Positions 35,592-43,574 of a DNA stretch of 64,000 nt are shown one piece after another. The stretch's first letter is position 1. The number at the start of each line of letters is the position of its first letter. The position numbers and the translations under genes are program-made. The stretch is from Planococcus shixiaomingii (GTDB lineage Bacteria > Bacillota > Bacilli > Bacillales_A > Planococcaceae). A model generated the notes under the pieces. That model ran no database searches, was not told the DNA's origin, and saw nothing but the letters and a program-made list of their open reading frames with translations. Location of the stretch: positions 2,898,001-2,962,000 of the forward strand of contig NZ_CP129236.1 in assembly GCF_030413615.1 (NCBI RefSeq). The letters run 5' to 3'.

Positions 35592-37493
35592 TCACTTTAC
35601 AACTATCGTTTTTGGCGCACTTCTATTGCCAGATTTATCACGAGCGTACACCTTGATGGACGAGCCTTTTTTCTGAGCGCTAATTTTCACTTTAAAGGCC
35701 CCCGTGCTGCCCACAGTTCCTTGCCCCAACTTTTTGGTGCCATTGTAGACAGTAATTTCGGCTCCTTTTTCAGCTTTGCCGGTTACCGTGGTGCTTTTTG
35801 TTGAAACGGCATTAACTACTGGAGTGCTTGGAGCTATCTTATCCACCACTTTAACGTTCTTTGTGCCGCCTCTGTTTTTTGCTGCATCAACAGCATATAC
35901 AGAAATGATTGTTCCTGCTTTTTGTTTGCCGATAGTAATAGTGTAAGCTCCGCTCTTCGCCGTCGCTTCGCCTATCTTGGTCTTTCCTACGTAAGCATAA
36001 ACTTTGGCGTTCGATTCAGCTTTCCCCTTTACAGTCGTGCTTTTGTTCGAAACGACATTTACAGTTGGAATGCTTGGAGCTGTTTTATCCACTACTGTTA
36101 CCGTTTTTTTAGGGCTTTTATTCTTTGCGGCGTCAATAGCGTGAAGCGAAACTTTTGTGCCCGCTTTTTGTTTGCTGATCTTCATCGTATACGTTCCGTT
36201 TTTTGCCACCGCTTCACCAAGTTTGGTGGTACCTGCATAAGCATAAACTTTGGCATTCAATTCCGTTTTTCCAGTTATGGAAATGGATGAATCCGAAATA
36301 GTGCCGGTGGTCGGAGTTGCCGGAATGGTTAAGTCTATATTTTTCAAGGCATTTTTGGCATTGACGCGTCCGTTGCCGAATTTCTCATCTTTGCCTTGTG
36401 TGCCCAAATCTTTGGCAGTTAAAAATAACCGCTCTGCGATCTCAGTGTTTGTCAAAGCCGGTTCATTCGCTTTTAACAAAGCGGCTACTCCCGCCACTAC
36501 TGGAGAAGCCATAGACGTACCGCTCATCCAGCCGTAGGTGCTGTTTGGCAGCGTGGAGAAAATTTCAGTTCCTGGTGCTGCGATATCAATAGTAGAACCA
36601 AAATTGGAAAAAACCGATTGTCCGTCTGTGGCAGTGGTTGACGCTACTGAAATGACATTTTTATAAGCTGAAGGATAGTGCTTAGCGCTTGTTGCATCAT
36701 TACCTGCAGCAGCTACAACCACAAGGCCTTTACTGTGCGCATATTGAACAGCTTTGTTCAACGCCTCGCTCGGGAAATAAGTGCCAAGACTCATATTGAT
36801 AACATGAGCACCAGAGTCTACGGCTTTATAAATGGCTTCAACAATATCCGATATGAGGGCAAATTCTCCGTCGAAAACATCAATAGCCATGATTTTCGTA
36901 TTTGGGGCGACTCCTGCTCCCCCGCTCTTATTATTTACTACACCGCCGATAATTCCTGCCACGTGCGTGCCGTGTTTGCCTTTAGTAAAAGTCTTTCCTT
37001 CTACCATATTATAATGCGAGACGATTTGGCTCTTTAAGTCCATGTGGTTCAAATCGATGCCATCATCAATTATTGCTACTACTACATCCGGCGACCCAAG
37101 TGTTACATCCCAAGCGGCGCGCGTTTCAATAGATTTATGGTAATATTGAAAGTTCAGGAGATCTGGATCATTCGAAACATAATCCAGTTTCACCAAATGA
37201 TCCGGTTCTACACTTACAACATCTTTTCGCTCTTCTAAATCTTCTATGAACGTTTCCATAGTTTCATTTTCCGGAACTTCTGCGGTCACCAATTGAGGTG
37301 TCGCATTATCACCAGTTGTTACAGCCTGTGCTTTCGCTAATTTACTAGGAGCATCTTCTTTATATTGAATAATTACTTGATTCGTTTCCGGCATTGCCGG
37401 AAGACTTTGTCCGTTTTCTTCTGCGTATGCAGGTACGCCAAGGAAAGAGGGAATAAATACCAGTAAACTAGTGAGAGCCATTAACTTTTTCAT
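35592..37493 (-). CDS. secreted S8 subtilisin-like protease with three Ig-like repeats
   Basis: An exported serine protease of 633 residues. A signal peptide covers about residues 1-25 (ending AYA), followed by an inhibitor-I9-like propeptide to about 110. The catalytic domain carries D143 (IIDDGID), H174 (HGTHVAG) and S327 (GTSMASP), with the oxyanion AAAGN near 262. From about residue 390 come three repeats of about 80 residues with the pattern ITGKTELNAKVYAYAG...AIDAAKN.S...TVVDKTAPS, bacterial Ig-like domains that may bind the cell surface. The same repeat type occurs in the VanY-like protein at 43575. The ATG at 37493 is preferred over 37499 because AAGGAG lies 7 nt before it. Confidence 0.93.
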   Translation of the reverse strand: MKKLMALTSLLVFIPSFLGVPAYAEENGQSLPAMPETNQVIIQYKEDAPSKLAKAQAVTTGDNATPQLVTAEVPENETMETFIEDLEERKDVVSVEPDHLVKLDYVSNDPDLLNFQYYHKSIETRAAWDVTLGSPDVVVAIIDDGIDLNHMDLKSQIVSHYNMVEGKTFTKGKHGTHVAGIIGGVVNNKSGGAGVAPNTKIMAIDVFDGEFALISDIVEAIYKAVDSGAHVINMSLGTYFPSEALNKAVQYAHSKGLVVVAAAGNDATSAKHYPSAYKNVISVASTTATDGQSVFSNFGSTIDIAAPGTEIFSTLPNSTYGWMSGTSMASPVVAGVAALLKANEPALTNTEIAERLFLTAKDLGTQGKDEKFGNGRVNAKNALKNIDLTIPATPTTGTISDSSISITGKTELNAKVYAYAGTTKLGEAVAKNGTYTMKISKQKAGTKVSLHAIDAAKNKSPKKTVTVVDKTAPSIPTVNVVSNKSTTVKGKAESNAKVYAYVGKTKIGEATAKSGAYTITIGKQKAGTIISVYAVDAAKNRGGTKNVKVVDKIAPSTPVVNAVSTKSTTVTGKAEKGAEITVYNGTKKLGQGTVGSTGAFKVKISAQKKGSSIKVYARDKSGNRSAPKTIVVK

Positions 37494-37829
37494 TTTCATT
37501 CTCCTTATCAGACAAAATCTATTACTTTTTTACGAATTTATCTATATTTTGATATAAATTTCTAAAAATATTATTATACACAATCTTTCCTTATCAAAGT
37601 ATACTTTAACAACATTAAATTTCATATCCATATTTGAAGAAAATTAAGCGTTAAGTTAGACCTATAAAAAAAATAAATAAATTCAAATTTTTTACAACTG
37701 TTTCTCAATACCCTTTCTTTTAATACACCAAACAACTTAAATTATTGGATAATATATACTTTTAGTGAGTATATTTAAGCAATAATTAATATTTTCCTTA
37801 TCTTGATAATTAAAGCCACTATTCATAAG
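37494..37829. other. AT-rich intergenic region
   Basis: A stretch of very AT-rich DNA upstream of the protease gene. It should hold the protease promoter, but several AT-rich hexamers fit and none stands out. No ORF, hairpin or repeat was found in it. Confidence 0.5.
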
Positions 37830-37868
37830 TCAAAATAAAAAGAATCAATTCATTTGTGAATCAATTCC
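37830..37868 (-). terminator. probable terminator of the VanZ-like gene
   Basis: On the minus strand two GAATTGATTC units, 6 nt apart, pair with each other over 10 bp (two G-T pairs), followed by TTTTTATTTTG. It stands about 60 bp past the gene. Confidence 0.55.
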
Positions 37869-37929
37869 TGAAAGCGTTCCATTAAAATTCAGTTTTAAAT
37901 TTGGTTTCAATCCATTTTAGTAAAGTTGA

Positions 37930-38352
37930 TTATTCCATGGCCGCTTTTTTATGCTTTTGGATACTGACGCATATAGTGTATGCCAGAAAAATGCCGATCA
38001 AGTCTACCCCTATATCGAATAGCCGGCCATTTCGTTGAAAAAATAACTGAAGGACCTCTGAGAACAATGCGAAGGCAACACACAAAACAAAAGCTTTATT
38101 AGGTTTTTTTAGCCAATTGAAGACTAGCATATAAAGAATGCCAAAAGAAATTATATGGCCAGCTTTTTGGATCAAGTAAAAACTATCCGTAAGTCCCACG
38201 TCGCTGAGCATTAACATTTCTGAAAATCTTGGGGTCCAGTTAAATGTATAATGCAGTTCTTGGTTAAATAAAAATGCTTGGGCATCACTTGTGCACATTA
38301 CTGCTAATACAACAGTAGCCCACATAATAACATAGATAAATTTTCTATACAT
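37930..38352 (-). CDS. VanZ-like membrane protein
   Basis: A 140-residue protein with about four hydrophobic segments and the VanZ-like pattern KAGHIISFGILYML near residue 62, then ALFSEVLQLFFQRNGRLFDIGVDLIGIFLAYTI around 95-127. The E-x-x-Q-x-F..GR..D..VD..G motif is the family hallmark. VanZ gives low-level teicoplanin resistance in its namesake, but most family members have no known role. The frame extends to 38418; the ATG at 38352 with AAAGGGAGAGG upstream gives the expected N-terminus. Confidence 0.85.
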   Translation of the reverse strand: MYRKFIYVIMWATVVLAVMCTSDAQAFLFNQELHYTFNWTPRFSEMLMLSDVGLTDSFYLIQKAGHIISFGILYMLVFNWLKKPNKAFVLCVAFALFSEVLQLFFQRNGRLFDIGVDLIGIFLAYTICVSIQKHKKAAME

Positions 38353-38701
38353 TTGCCTCTCCCTTTCCTGCAACAAAGTTTTGTATTCTGTTCCCGTTTT
38401 TATTTTCCTCTTCAACATTTAGAGAAAGTAAAATTTTTTCATTGGCTCATTAAAGGAATTTATTTCGAAAAACTAAGCTCTTACCGCTATAAAGCCTCCT
38501 CTATCCCTTGAGCTAACCACTTGATAAATTCTAATAAACTTCCTTTTAACCATATCTTCTTTGAACTATTTATTTATGTACAAAAAATAACTAAAAACCT
38601 TAAGAATTCCAGAATATAGAGCATAAGTACCTATGTATATTTCCCTACTTGTCTATTATACTATTGTAGATTATTTTTATTGAAATGTAGGAGGAAAAGG
38701 A
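38353..38701. other. divergent intergenic region
   Basis: AT-rich gap between the VanZ-like gene and the LPXTA protein gene. TATACT at about 38656 and the nearby TTGTCT are possible promoter elements for the right-hand gene, and AGGAGG stands before its ATG. No gene or stable hairpin was seen. Confidence 0.4.
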
Positions 38702-39946
38702 ATGAAGCGCTTATTAATAGTATTGGTGGCTGCTGTATTGTTGGTCGGAGTTTTACCGGTTACAGCATTCGCAATTGAAAAAGATGATCCGAAATTCGAA
38801 CGTTACTTAACAAAAATTGGATGGAAAAAACAAGATTACCTGGATTTTCTGAGAAACAAAGGCTGGTCTTTGGATGAATTTGACTACTTAGATGAGCTTG
38901 GAACGCCTCTTACAGAAAAAGAACTGCAGTCGATACTAACGGAATACAATATTACCCGTGAACAATTAAATGAATGGCTTGTCGAATTCGGACAAATTGA
39001 AAAAGGACAAGATGTACTGGATTCTGAGTACCTAATTTTCAAAGAGTGGCTAGTTGAATATGTGGATTATTATATGGAATTAACACCAATCACACCAGAA
39101 AATCTGCAAGAGCTTGCCGATTATTATGAATTCGGTTCAGTAGAAGAACTAGAAACTTTTTTAAATGGTTTCGGCGAATCTATTGATGATTATAATTATA
39201 TTGAAGACTTGGAAGAATCAGTTTCCTATTATTTATATTATGAAGAAACAGACTTTGATCTTGATGGCTTTTTCGCTGAGTTCGGTTTGACTGAACAAGA
39301 ACTGGAAAGATTGGCTGCTCATCTTGAATCTCTTGATTACGAAGATCCCGCTTTTGAAGAAAAGCTCTGGGCTTTGAGCGACCGCATGATGGCAATTGAA
39401 GAATTTGAAACTGCTGATGAGATGACAGCTGGACAAATCGCTGAAATTCTATCCATTTTCGCTGAACTCCTTGATTTGTTCGAAATGGATACCCAGTACT
39501 ATTTGGTTACCGAAAATGAAAAGCAATCCATCTCCTTGGAAACTTTGCTGACATTAGATACGACAAACGGCTTTGACTTGTTGATTGAAGTATATAACCG
39601 ACAAGGTACATTCCTTGCAGATATCCTTTTGACGGCTGAAATGTTTGGTTCCGACATAATTGTCGATACTGGCGAAGATGTTAAAGAGATTGAAAAAATC
39701 ATATCAGAAGCACCTGCAAAAAAGCCAGTTAAAGCGCCTTTGAATCCAGGAGTTCAAGATGGAAGCAAAGCCCCTGTGAAACCGGAAGTTAAAGGTGGAA
39801 GTAAAGCCCCTGTAGTAACCTCTACAGTCAAAGGCGCAAAGTTGCCTAAGACGGCTGGAGACTACGTATTAAATACGATGGTAGGACTGGCATTCGTCTT
39901 GATCGGAATTGTGTTGTTCCGCCGCTTTAAAGTAGCAGGCATGTAA
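38702..39946 (+). CDS. processed acidic surface protein with LPXTA sorting signal
   Basis: A 414-residue secreted, very acidic protein that matches the processed acidic surface protein family found next to class D sortases in Bacillales. A signal peptide covers about residues 1-24 (ending AFA). The mature part is rich in Asp and Glu and holds two related units: LDEFDYLDELG.. near 58 and IDDYNYIEDLE.. near 161, each followed by ELxxxLxxFG-type helices. A proline-rich stretch with GSKAPV repeats (about 340-375) precedes LPKTA at 381-385, a hydrophobic helix and the basic tail RRFK. The sortase two bases downstream should cut after LPKT and link the protein to the wall. Confidence 0.9.
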   Translation: MKRLLIVLVAAVLLVGVLPVTAFAIEKDDPKFERYLTKIGWKKQDYLDFLRNKGWSLDEFDYLDELGTPLTEKELQSILTEYNITREQLNEWLVEFGQIEKGQDVLDSEYLIFKEWLVEYVDYYMELTPITPENLQELADYYEFGSVEELETFLNGFGESIDDYNYIEDLEESVSYYLYYEETDFDLDGFFAEFGLTEQELERLAAHLESLDYEDPAFEEKLWALSDRMMAIEEFETADEMTAGQIAEILSIFAELLDLFEMDTQYYLVTENEKQSISLETLLTLDTTNGFDLLIEVYNRQGTFLADILLTAEMFGSDIIVDTGEDVKEIEKIISEAPAKKPVKAPLNPGVQDGSKAPVKPEVKGGSKAPVVTSTVKGAKLPKTAGDYVLNTMVGLAFVLIGIVLFRRFKVAGM

Positions 39947-39948
39947 GA

Positions 39949-40614
39949 ATGAAGAAAAACGGATCAACAAGAAGAAGCAGCCGCGCTAAACGCTTGCTTC
40001 TTCTTTCCTTATCAATCGTATTTATTGGATTTGGCCTTTGGTTCAGCACTACGAATGGAGCAACGTTATTAAAAGGGTATCTGTTATTTAAAACAAGCCA
40101 AGCAGATGCGGAAGCAAAGCCTCAATTGGTGATTCCGGAAGAAAAAGAGCAAAAACCTGAAACAGAGCCGAAAAATCTGGCAAAAAAAGAAGCCGTCTAC
40201 TTCGAACAGCCTGAACAAGGTGAAAACATCGGGGAACTTATCATACCAAAACTCGATGCAACTTTGCCGATTATCCACGGTACAGATGAAGAAGAACTTG
40301 AAAAAGGAGTAGGCCATTTCGCAGAAAGCGTATTGCCTGGGATGAAGGACAACTCCGTATTGTCTGGACACCGCGATACTGTTTTCCGCAGGCTCGGCGA
40401 AGTCGGCAAAGGCGATTTATTGATCGTAGAAACAGTTGCCGGCAAATTCACATACAAAGTCCGCCAAGTCCGAATTGTCGATGAAGACGACCGTACGGTG
40501 ATTGTCCCTAAACCAAGAGCCACTTTGACTGTCTCTACTTGTTATCCGTTCGATTTTGTCGGTTATGCGCCTGAGCGCTATATCCTTGTAGCAGATCTAG
40601 TTAAGGCTGAATAA
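39949..40614 (+). CDS. class D sortase
   Basis: A membrane-anchored transpeptidase of 221 residues. After one N-terminal helix (about 14-33) and an acidic linker, the sortase barrel starts near residue 93 (IGELIIPKLDATLPIIHG). The catalytic residues are H141 (LSGHRDT), C198 (TVSTCYPF) and R210 (APERY), all in the expected order. The gene starts 2 bp after the stop of the LPXTA protein, so the pair forms an operon and that protein is its evident substrate. Class D sortases of this type recognise LPxTA rather than LPxTG. Confidence 0.93.
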   Translation: MKKNGSTRRSSRAKRLLLLSLSIVFIGFGLWFSTTNGATLLKGYLLFKTSQADAEAKPQLVIPEEKEQKPETEPKNLAKKEAVYFEQPEQGENIGELIIPKLDATLPIIHGTDEEELEKGVGHFAESVLPGMKDNSVLSGHRDTVFRRLGEVGKGDLLIVETVAGKFTYKVRQVRIVDEDDRTVIVPKPRATLTVSTCYPFDFVGYAPERYILVADLVKAE

Positions 40615-40620
40615 TATCTA

Positions 40621-40655
40621 CAAGGCACTGATGCGTGCATCAGTGCCTTTTTTGT
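40621..40655 (+). terminator. intrinsic terminator
   Basis: AAGGCACTGATGC pairs perfectly with GCATCAGTGCCTT around a 2-nt centre, then T residues, 8 bp after the sortase stop. Confidence 0.92.
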
Positions 40656-40893
40656 CCCTTATTATCTCACACGCTTCTTATACGCAAATCTTTATGATCA
40701 CACTTGCCCTATCCGGAAGTTCAACTCTTTGCGGTTATTTCTATATTCTCCTTTAAATTTTTACTCCATAAAAATTTATGCTATGATCAGTGATGCCCAT
40801 TTTCAACAAACGGCAAATCTGTTTGTTTTTTCTGGAAATCGGAAATAGAAGACTAAAGGAATTAACATCCAAAATCATAACAAGGTGTGATGC

Positions 40894-41226
40894 GTGATCG
40901 CTGACTTACTCTTACTTCATAAGTGGGCCATTTTAATAACTTGCGACATCATCGCTTGGTCTGCTACTTTCTATATGTTTTACGCCAGATATTGGCTTAG
41001 ATCGAAAATTCAAATCCTCATAGCCTTTTCAATAAGTTCAGGATTGGGTTATATCCCGCATATCGTTCTTGGTGTATTGAATTTCTTAGAATTTAAAAGA
41101 CTGGACCTTTTCTCTGTTTTCCTTTTGTCGATGTTCCTTTTTGGCATTACGTTCGGAAAAAAATATATACTGAAAATCGATCGTAAAATCCAAACTTGGG
41201 CTACTAAAGCCCGGGAAAAATATTAA
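40894..41226 (+). CDS. small membrane protein of unknown function
   Basis: Not recognised. The 110-residue product has three hydrophobic segments (about residues 5-28, 38-62 and 70-88) and a basic C-terminal tail (KIDRKIQTWATKAREKY). The start is a GTG with AAGGTG six bases upstream. It has its own terminator and is not part of the operon that follows. No transport or enzyme motif is visible. Confidence 0.7.
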   Translation: MIADLLLLHKWAILITCDIIAWSATFYMFYARYWLRSKIQILIAFSISSGLGYIPHIVLGVLNFLEFKRLDLFSVFLLSMFLFGITFGKKYILKIDRKIQTWATKAREKY

Positions 41227-41277
41227 AAGCATACAAGGGCTGCCTCCATTTAATGGACAGCCCTTGTATGCTTCTTT
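41225..41277 (+). terminator. intrinsic terminator
   Basis: AAGCATACAAGGGCTG pairs perfectly with CAGCCCTTGTATGCTT (16 bp), with an inner TCCATTTAATGGA hairpin, followed by CTTTTGC. It starts at the stop of the small membrane protein gene. Confidence 0.9.
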
Positions 41278-41306
41278 TGCTTTCTTTTTTATTTCAGAGA
41301 CCGAAG

Positions 41307-41315
41307 TGTTATAAT
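41307..41315 (+). promoter_or_regulatory. extended -10 promoter of the cobalamin/STAS operon
   Basis: TGTTATAAT is a perfect extended -10 element (TGnTATAAT), 34 bp before the first gene. No clear -35 or operator is visible next to it. Confidence 0.6.
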
Positions 41316-41349
41316 GGACAAAGAAATTTAGAGGCGGAGGGAAAATCGC

Positions 41350-41655
41350 ATGTATATTGTAACGTCAACGGTAATTGTTCCGCCTGAAAAAGTGGATGAA
41401 GTGATCGGCATCTACCAGAACCGCTCTAGGCGAGTAGATTCAGCGGAAGGTTTTCAGTCTTTCCGGCTGATCCAGAATACAAAAAAACCGAACGAATTGA
41501 CTGTTCATTTAGAGTGGCAGACAAAAGCCGCTTATCTCGCTTGGGTGAAAAGCGCGGAATTCAAAGAAATTCATGATATGGAAAAACACTATCCAGATCA
41601 GGAATTGGCAGGAATCGTGCCAAAAGTCCGGCAATACGAGGTCGTCGCTGAATGA
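41350..41655 (+). CDS. antibiotic-biosynthesis-monooxygenase-domain protein (heme oxygenase-like)
   Basis: A 101-residue ABM-fold protein of the IsdG/HmoA-like group. It begins MYIVTSTVIVPPEKVDEVIGIY, has SAEGFQSFRLIQN near residue 31, LTVHLEWQTKAAYLAWVKSAEFKEIHDM around 50-77 with the W-x-S-x-x-F-x-x-x-H pattern in which the His binds heme in this group. Such proteins degrade heme or act as small oxygenases. It is the first gene of a four-gene operon (strong RBS GGCGGAGGG) and overlaps the next gene by 4 bp. Its link to a cobalamin sensor is unusual. Confidence 0.82.
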   Translation: MYIVTSTVIVPPEKVDEVIGIYQNRSRRVDSAEGFQSFRLIQNTKKPNELTVHLEWQTKAAYLAWVKSAEFKEIHDMEKHYPDQELAGIVPKVRQYEVVAE

Positions 41656-42002
41656 ACCCTCTAATAAAACAGCAAATCGCCAAAGAAGCGAGAGAAAGCA
41701 TTTACGCTGCCCACCCTTCACTCATCGAACGCTTTGGCGAGAACGGCATCATCCAAACCGAAAAAGACAATGTACACCATCTTGATCATTTAGAAACGGC
41801 CTATTCACTCAAGCAACCGGCTCTGTTCTATGATTATACAAAGTGGCTTCAGACTGTTTTGGAGAGCCGGAATGTCGGTACCCATTTGATCATCGATAAT
41901 TTTGAACGCCTTATTTCAATCCTGCCTGGAAAAATCGATCCTGAAGAAGAAGAGTTCATGATCGATTGCCTGAAAGAAGCAATTCATCTTCTTGATAAAT
42001 AG
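41652..42002 (+). CDS. helical N-terminal partner of the cobalamin-binding protein
   Basis: A 116-residue, all-helical protein (HPSLIERFGENGIIQTEKDNVHHLDHLETAYSLKQPALFYDYTKWLQTVLESRNVGTHLI in outline). From memory, the same pattern forms the N-terminal domain of larger single-chain cobalamin-binding regulators in other bacteria. Here it is a separate ORF. It lies in the same reading frame as the next gene, parted from it by one TAG (42000-42002) and 15 nt containing an AAAGGGG RBS. So either an ancestral fusion was split, or the two chains are made separately and assemble. It overlaps the monooxygenase-like gene by 4 bp. Confidence 0.72.
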   Translation: MNPLIKQQIAKEARESIYAAHPSLIERFGENGIIQTEKDNVHHLDHLETAYSLKQPALFYDYTKWLQTVLESRNVGTHLIIDNFERLISILPGKIDPEEEEFMIDCLKEAIHLLDK

Positions 42003-42017
42003 AAAGGGGACCCGCCC

Positions 42018-42662
42018 ATGACTTCAGAAGAACTTGCCGATATATTTCTTTCAGGCGACGACTATTGCGCCTTGAATAAAGTTCAAGATTATTTAAAAAC
42101 ACATACGCGGAAAGAACTTTTCCAGGAACTGCTGACGCCTGCTATGTATCGGATTGGCCAATTGTGGCAAGAGAACGCTATCAGTGTGGCAGATGAGCAC
42201 TTGGCAACCGCAATTTGCGATTTCGTCATTTCTGCGACAGATAATCGAAGCCAAGAAGAAAAAGAAAACGCCGGAAAAGTGATGATTATGGGATTCGAAG
42301 GCGAAGATCATTACCTCGGCCTGAAGATGGTGGCATGCGTTTTCCGTGAACACGGTTGGACTGTCCGCTATATGGGGCCAAACCTGCCGCTTGCCCATGC
42401 ATTGGATGCAGCAAAGCAATGGAAGCCGGATGTCATCGGGTTATCCGCTGCTCTCGTATCTCGCCTGCCGTTAGTCAAAACTTACATGGATGCATTTCGA
42501 ACGCTTGAACCAAAACCAGTTGTCCTTCTTGGCGGCCGTGCTGTTGCATTGGCGGATTTATCGGACGCGACAGCGGAAGGCGCAGTCGTGCTGAAAAGCT
42601 TAGAGACCCTTCAGCACTGGATTCAAGCTAGGAAGGAGTCGAATCATGAAGCAAGCGCATGA
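42018..42662 (+). CDS. cobalamin-binding sensor protein with CarH-type motif
   Basis: A 214-residue protein with a helical cap (about residues 1-75) and a Rossmann-like B12-binding domain (about 86-205). W50, E60 and H61 give the W-x9-E-H spacing of the CarH photoreceptor, in which the Trp and Glu-His pair cover the upper face of adenosylcobalamin. E96-x-H98-x-x-G101 matches the lower-ligand motif (ExHxxG) with H98 as the expected Co ligand. The residue after W50 is Gln, where CarH has the His that becomes a ligand after light. There is no DNA-binding domain, so the signal must pass to a partner, most likely the STAS protein encoded next (17-bp overlap). Confidence 0.85.
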   Translation: MTSEELADIFLSGDDYCALNKVQDYLKTHTRKELFQELLTPAMYRIGQLWQENAISVADEHLATAICDFVISATDNRSQEEKENAGKVMIMGFEGEDHYLGLKMVACVFREHGWTVRYMGPNLPLAHALDAAKQWKPDVIGLSAALVSRLPLVKTYMDAFRTLEPKPVVLLGGRAVALADLSDATAEGAVVLKSLETLQHWIQARKESNHEASA

Positions 42663-43404
42663 CTATGAAGATTGGCCATTGCCGATTTTTCAATTAAACC
42701 GAAATCTCACTATTTTGGCCAGTTCTAAACAAGCACGTCACATTTTTAAGGAATCACCTGTTTTCACCGGCCTTCTTGAGGAAGGAAGCCGTCAGAAAGC
42801 CGTGGAATTTTTGAATCCGGCGAATGTCGCCGAACCCATTGAGTTGACCTTTATTTCAATCGATGGCGAACTTCTGGTTATGGACGTCTACTGCAAATGG
42901 GAAAGCGGAGATATTGCGAATGCCATTGCTGTGCCGAAGGACCGCCAGTTTGCCCGGGTGTCCAAACAATTGACGCATTTAAGAACACGCTTGAGCGAAA
43001 CCAATTATGATTTGCTGCTTGAAAAAGAACGGACCGACGCTTTGCTCCAAAACGTCAGAGAGTTATCCGCTCCCTGTATCAAACTGGATCATCAACGGCT
43101 GCTCATCCCCCTATTCGGCTTGATTGACCTGCAGAAAATGGAGACGGTCATGCCACGGATTTTAGAAAGCGTTTATCGCCATGACGGCCAAACCGTCATT
43201 TTTGATTTGACTGCTATGGATGACATTGACAATGATGGTTTAGTGCAACTGAAGGCCCTGTTTCAATCCTTATCGATTATGGGAATCACCATCTCCATTT
43301 CCGGTGTCCACCCGAAACATGCTAAACGCCTGCATGAATTAAACACATCTCTTCATGCAACATTTGCTGTTTCCTTGCAGGATGTACTGCTTAACGAACA
43401 TTAA
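42646..43404 (+). CDS. PAS-like/STAS domain protein, RsbR-like
   Basis: A 252-residue protein with an N-terminal PAS-like region (LPIFQLNRNLTILASSKQARHIF near residues 12-34), a coiled coil (about 105-145, VSKQLTHLRTRLSETNYDLLLEKERTDALLQNVRELSAP in outline) and a C-terminal STAS domain (about 146-250). The junction ELSAPCIKLDHQRLLIPLFGLID is typical of RsbR-type stressosome proteins. In RsbRA the STAS domain carries phosphorylated Thr residues; here the matching segment reads DDIDNDGLVQL, with Asn/Asp in place of the first Thr. It is encoded last in the operon and overlaps the cobalamin-binding gene, so a sensor-to-STAS relay is likely. Confidence 0.82.
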   Translation: MKQAHDYEDWPLPIFQLNRNLTILASSKQARHIFKESPVFTGLLEEGSRQKAVEFLNPANVAEPIELTFISIDGELLVMDVYCKWESGDIANAIAVPKDRQFARVSKQLTHLRTRLSETNYDLLLEKERTDALLQNVRELSAPCIKLDHQRLLIPLFGLIDLQKMETVMPRILESVYRHDGQTVIFDLTAMDDIDNDGLVQLKALFQSLSIMGITISISGVHPKHAKRLHELNTSLHATFAVSLQDVLLNEH

Positions 43405-43444
43405 AAAAGCTGGTTCGCCATATGAGGCAACCAGCTTTTTTTTA
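43402..43444. terminator. intrinsic terminator
   Basis: AAAAAAGCTGGTT pairs with AACCAGCTTTTTT, with GCC/GGC extending the stem, and has T runs on both strands. It closes the cobalamin/STAS operon and may also serve the convergent VanY-like gene. Confidence 0.88.
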
Positions 43445-43574
43445 AGTTATACTTTCAATGCATTGCGAACAACTTTTCTATTAATAAGTAGCCTTCGTAC
43501 ACGATTCTACCAGAAGGCGCCTAAAAATAAATAGGTTTAAACCGCAAATCTTCTGGGAAGATTCCTGATGATAA

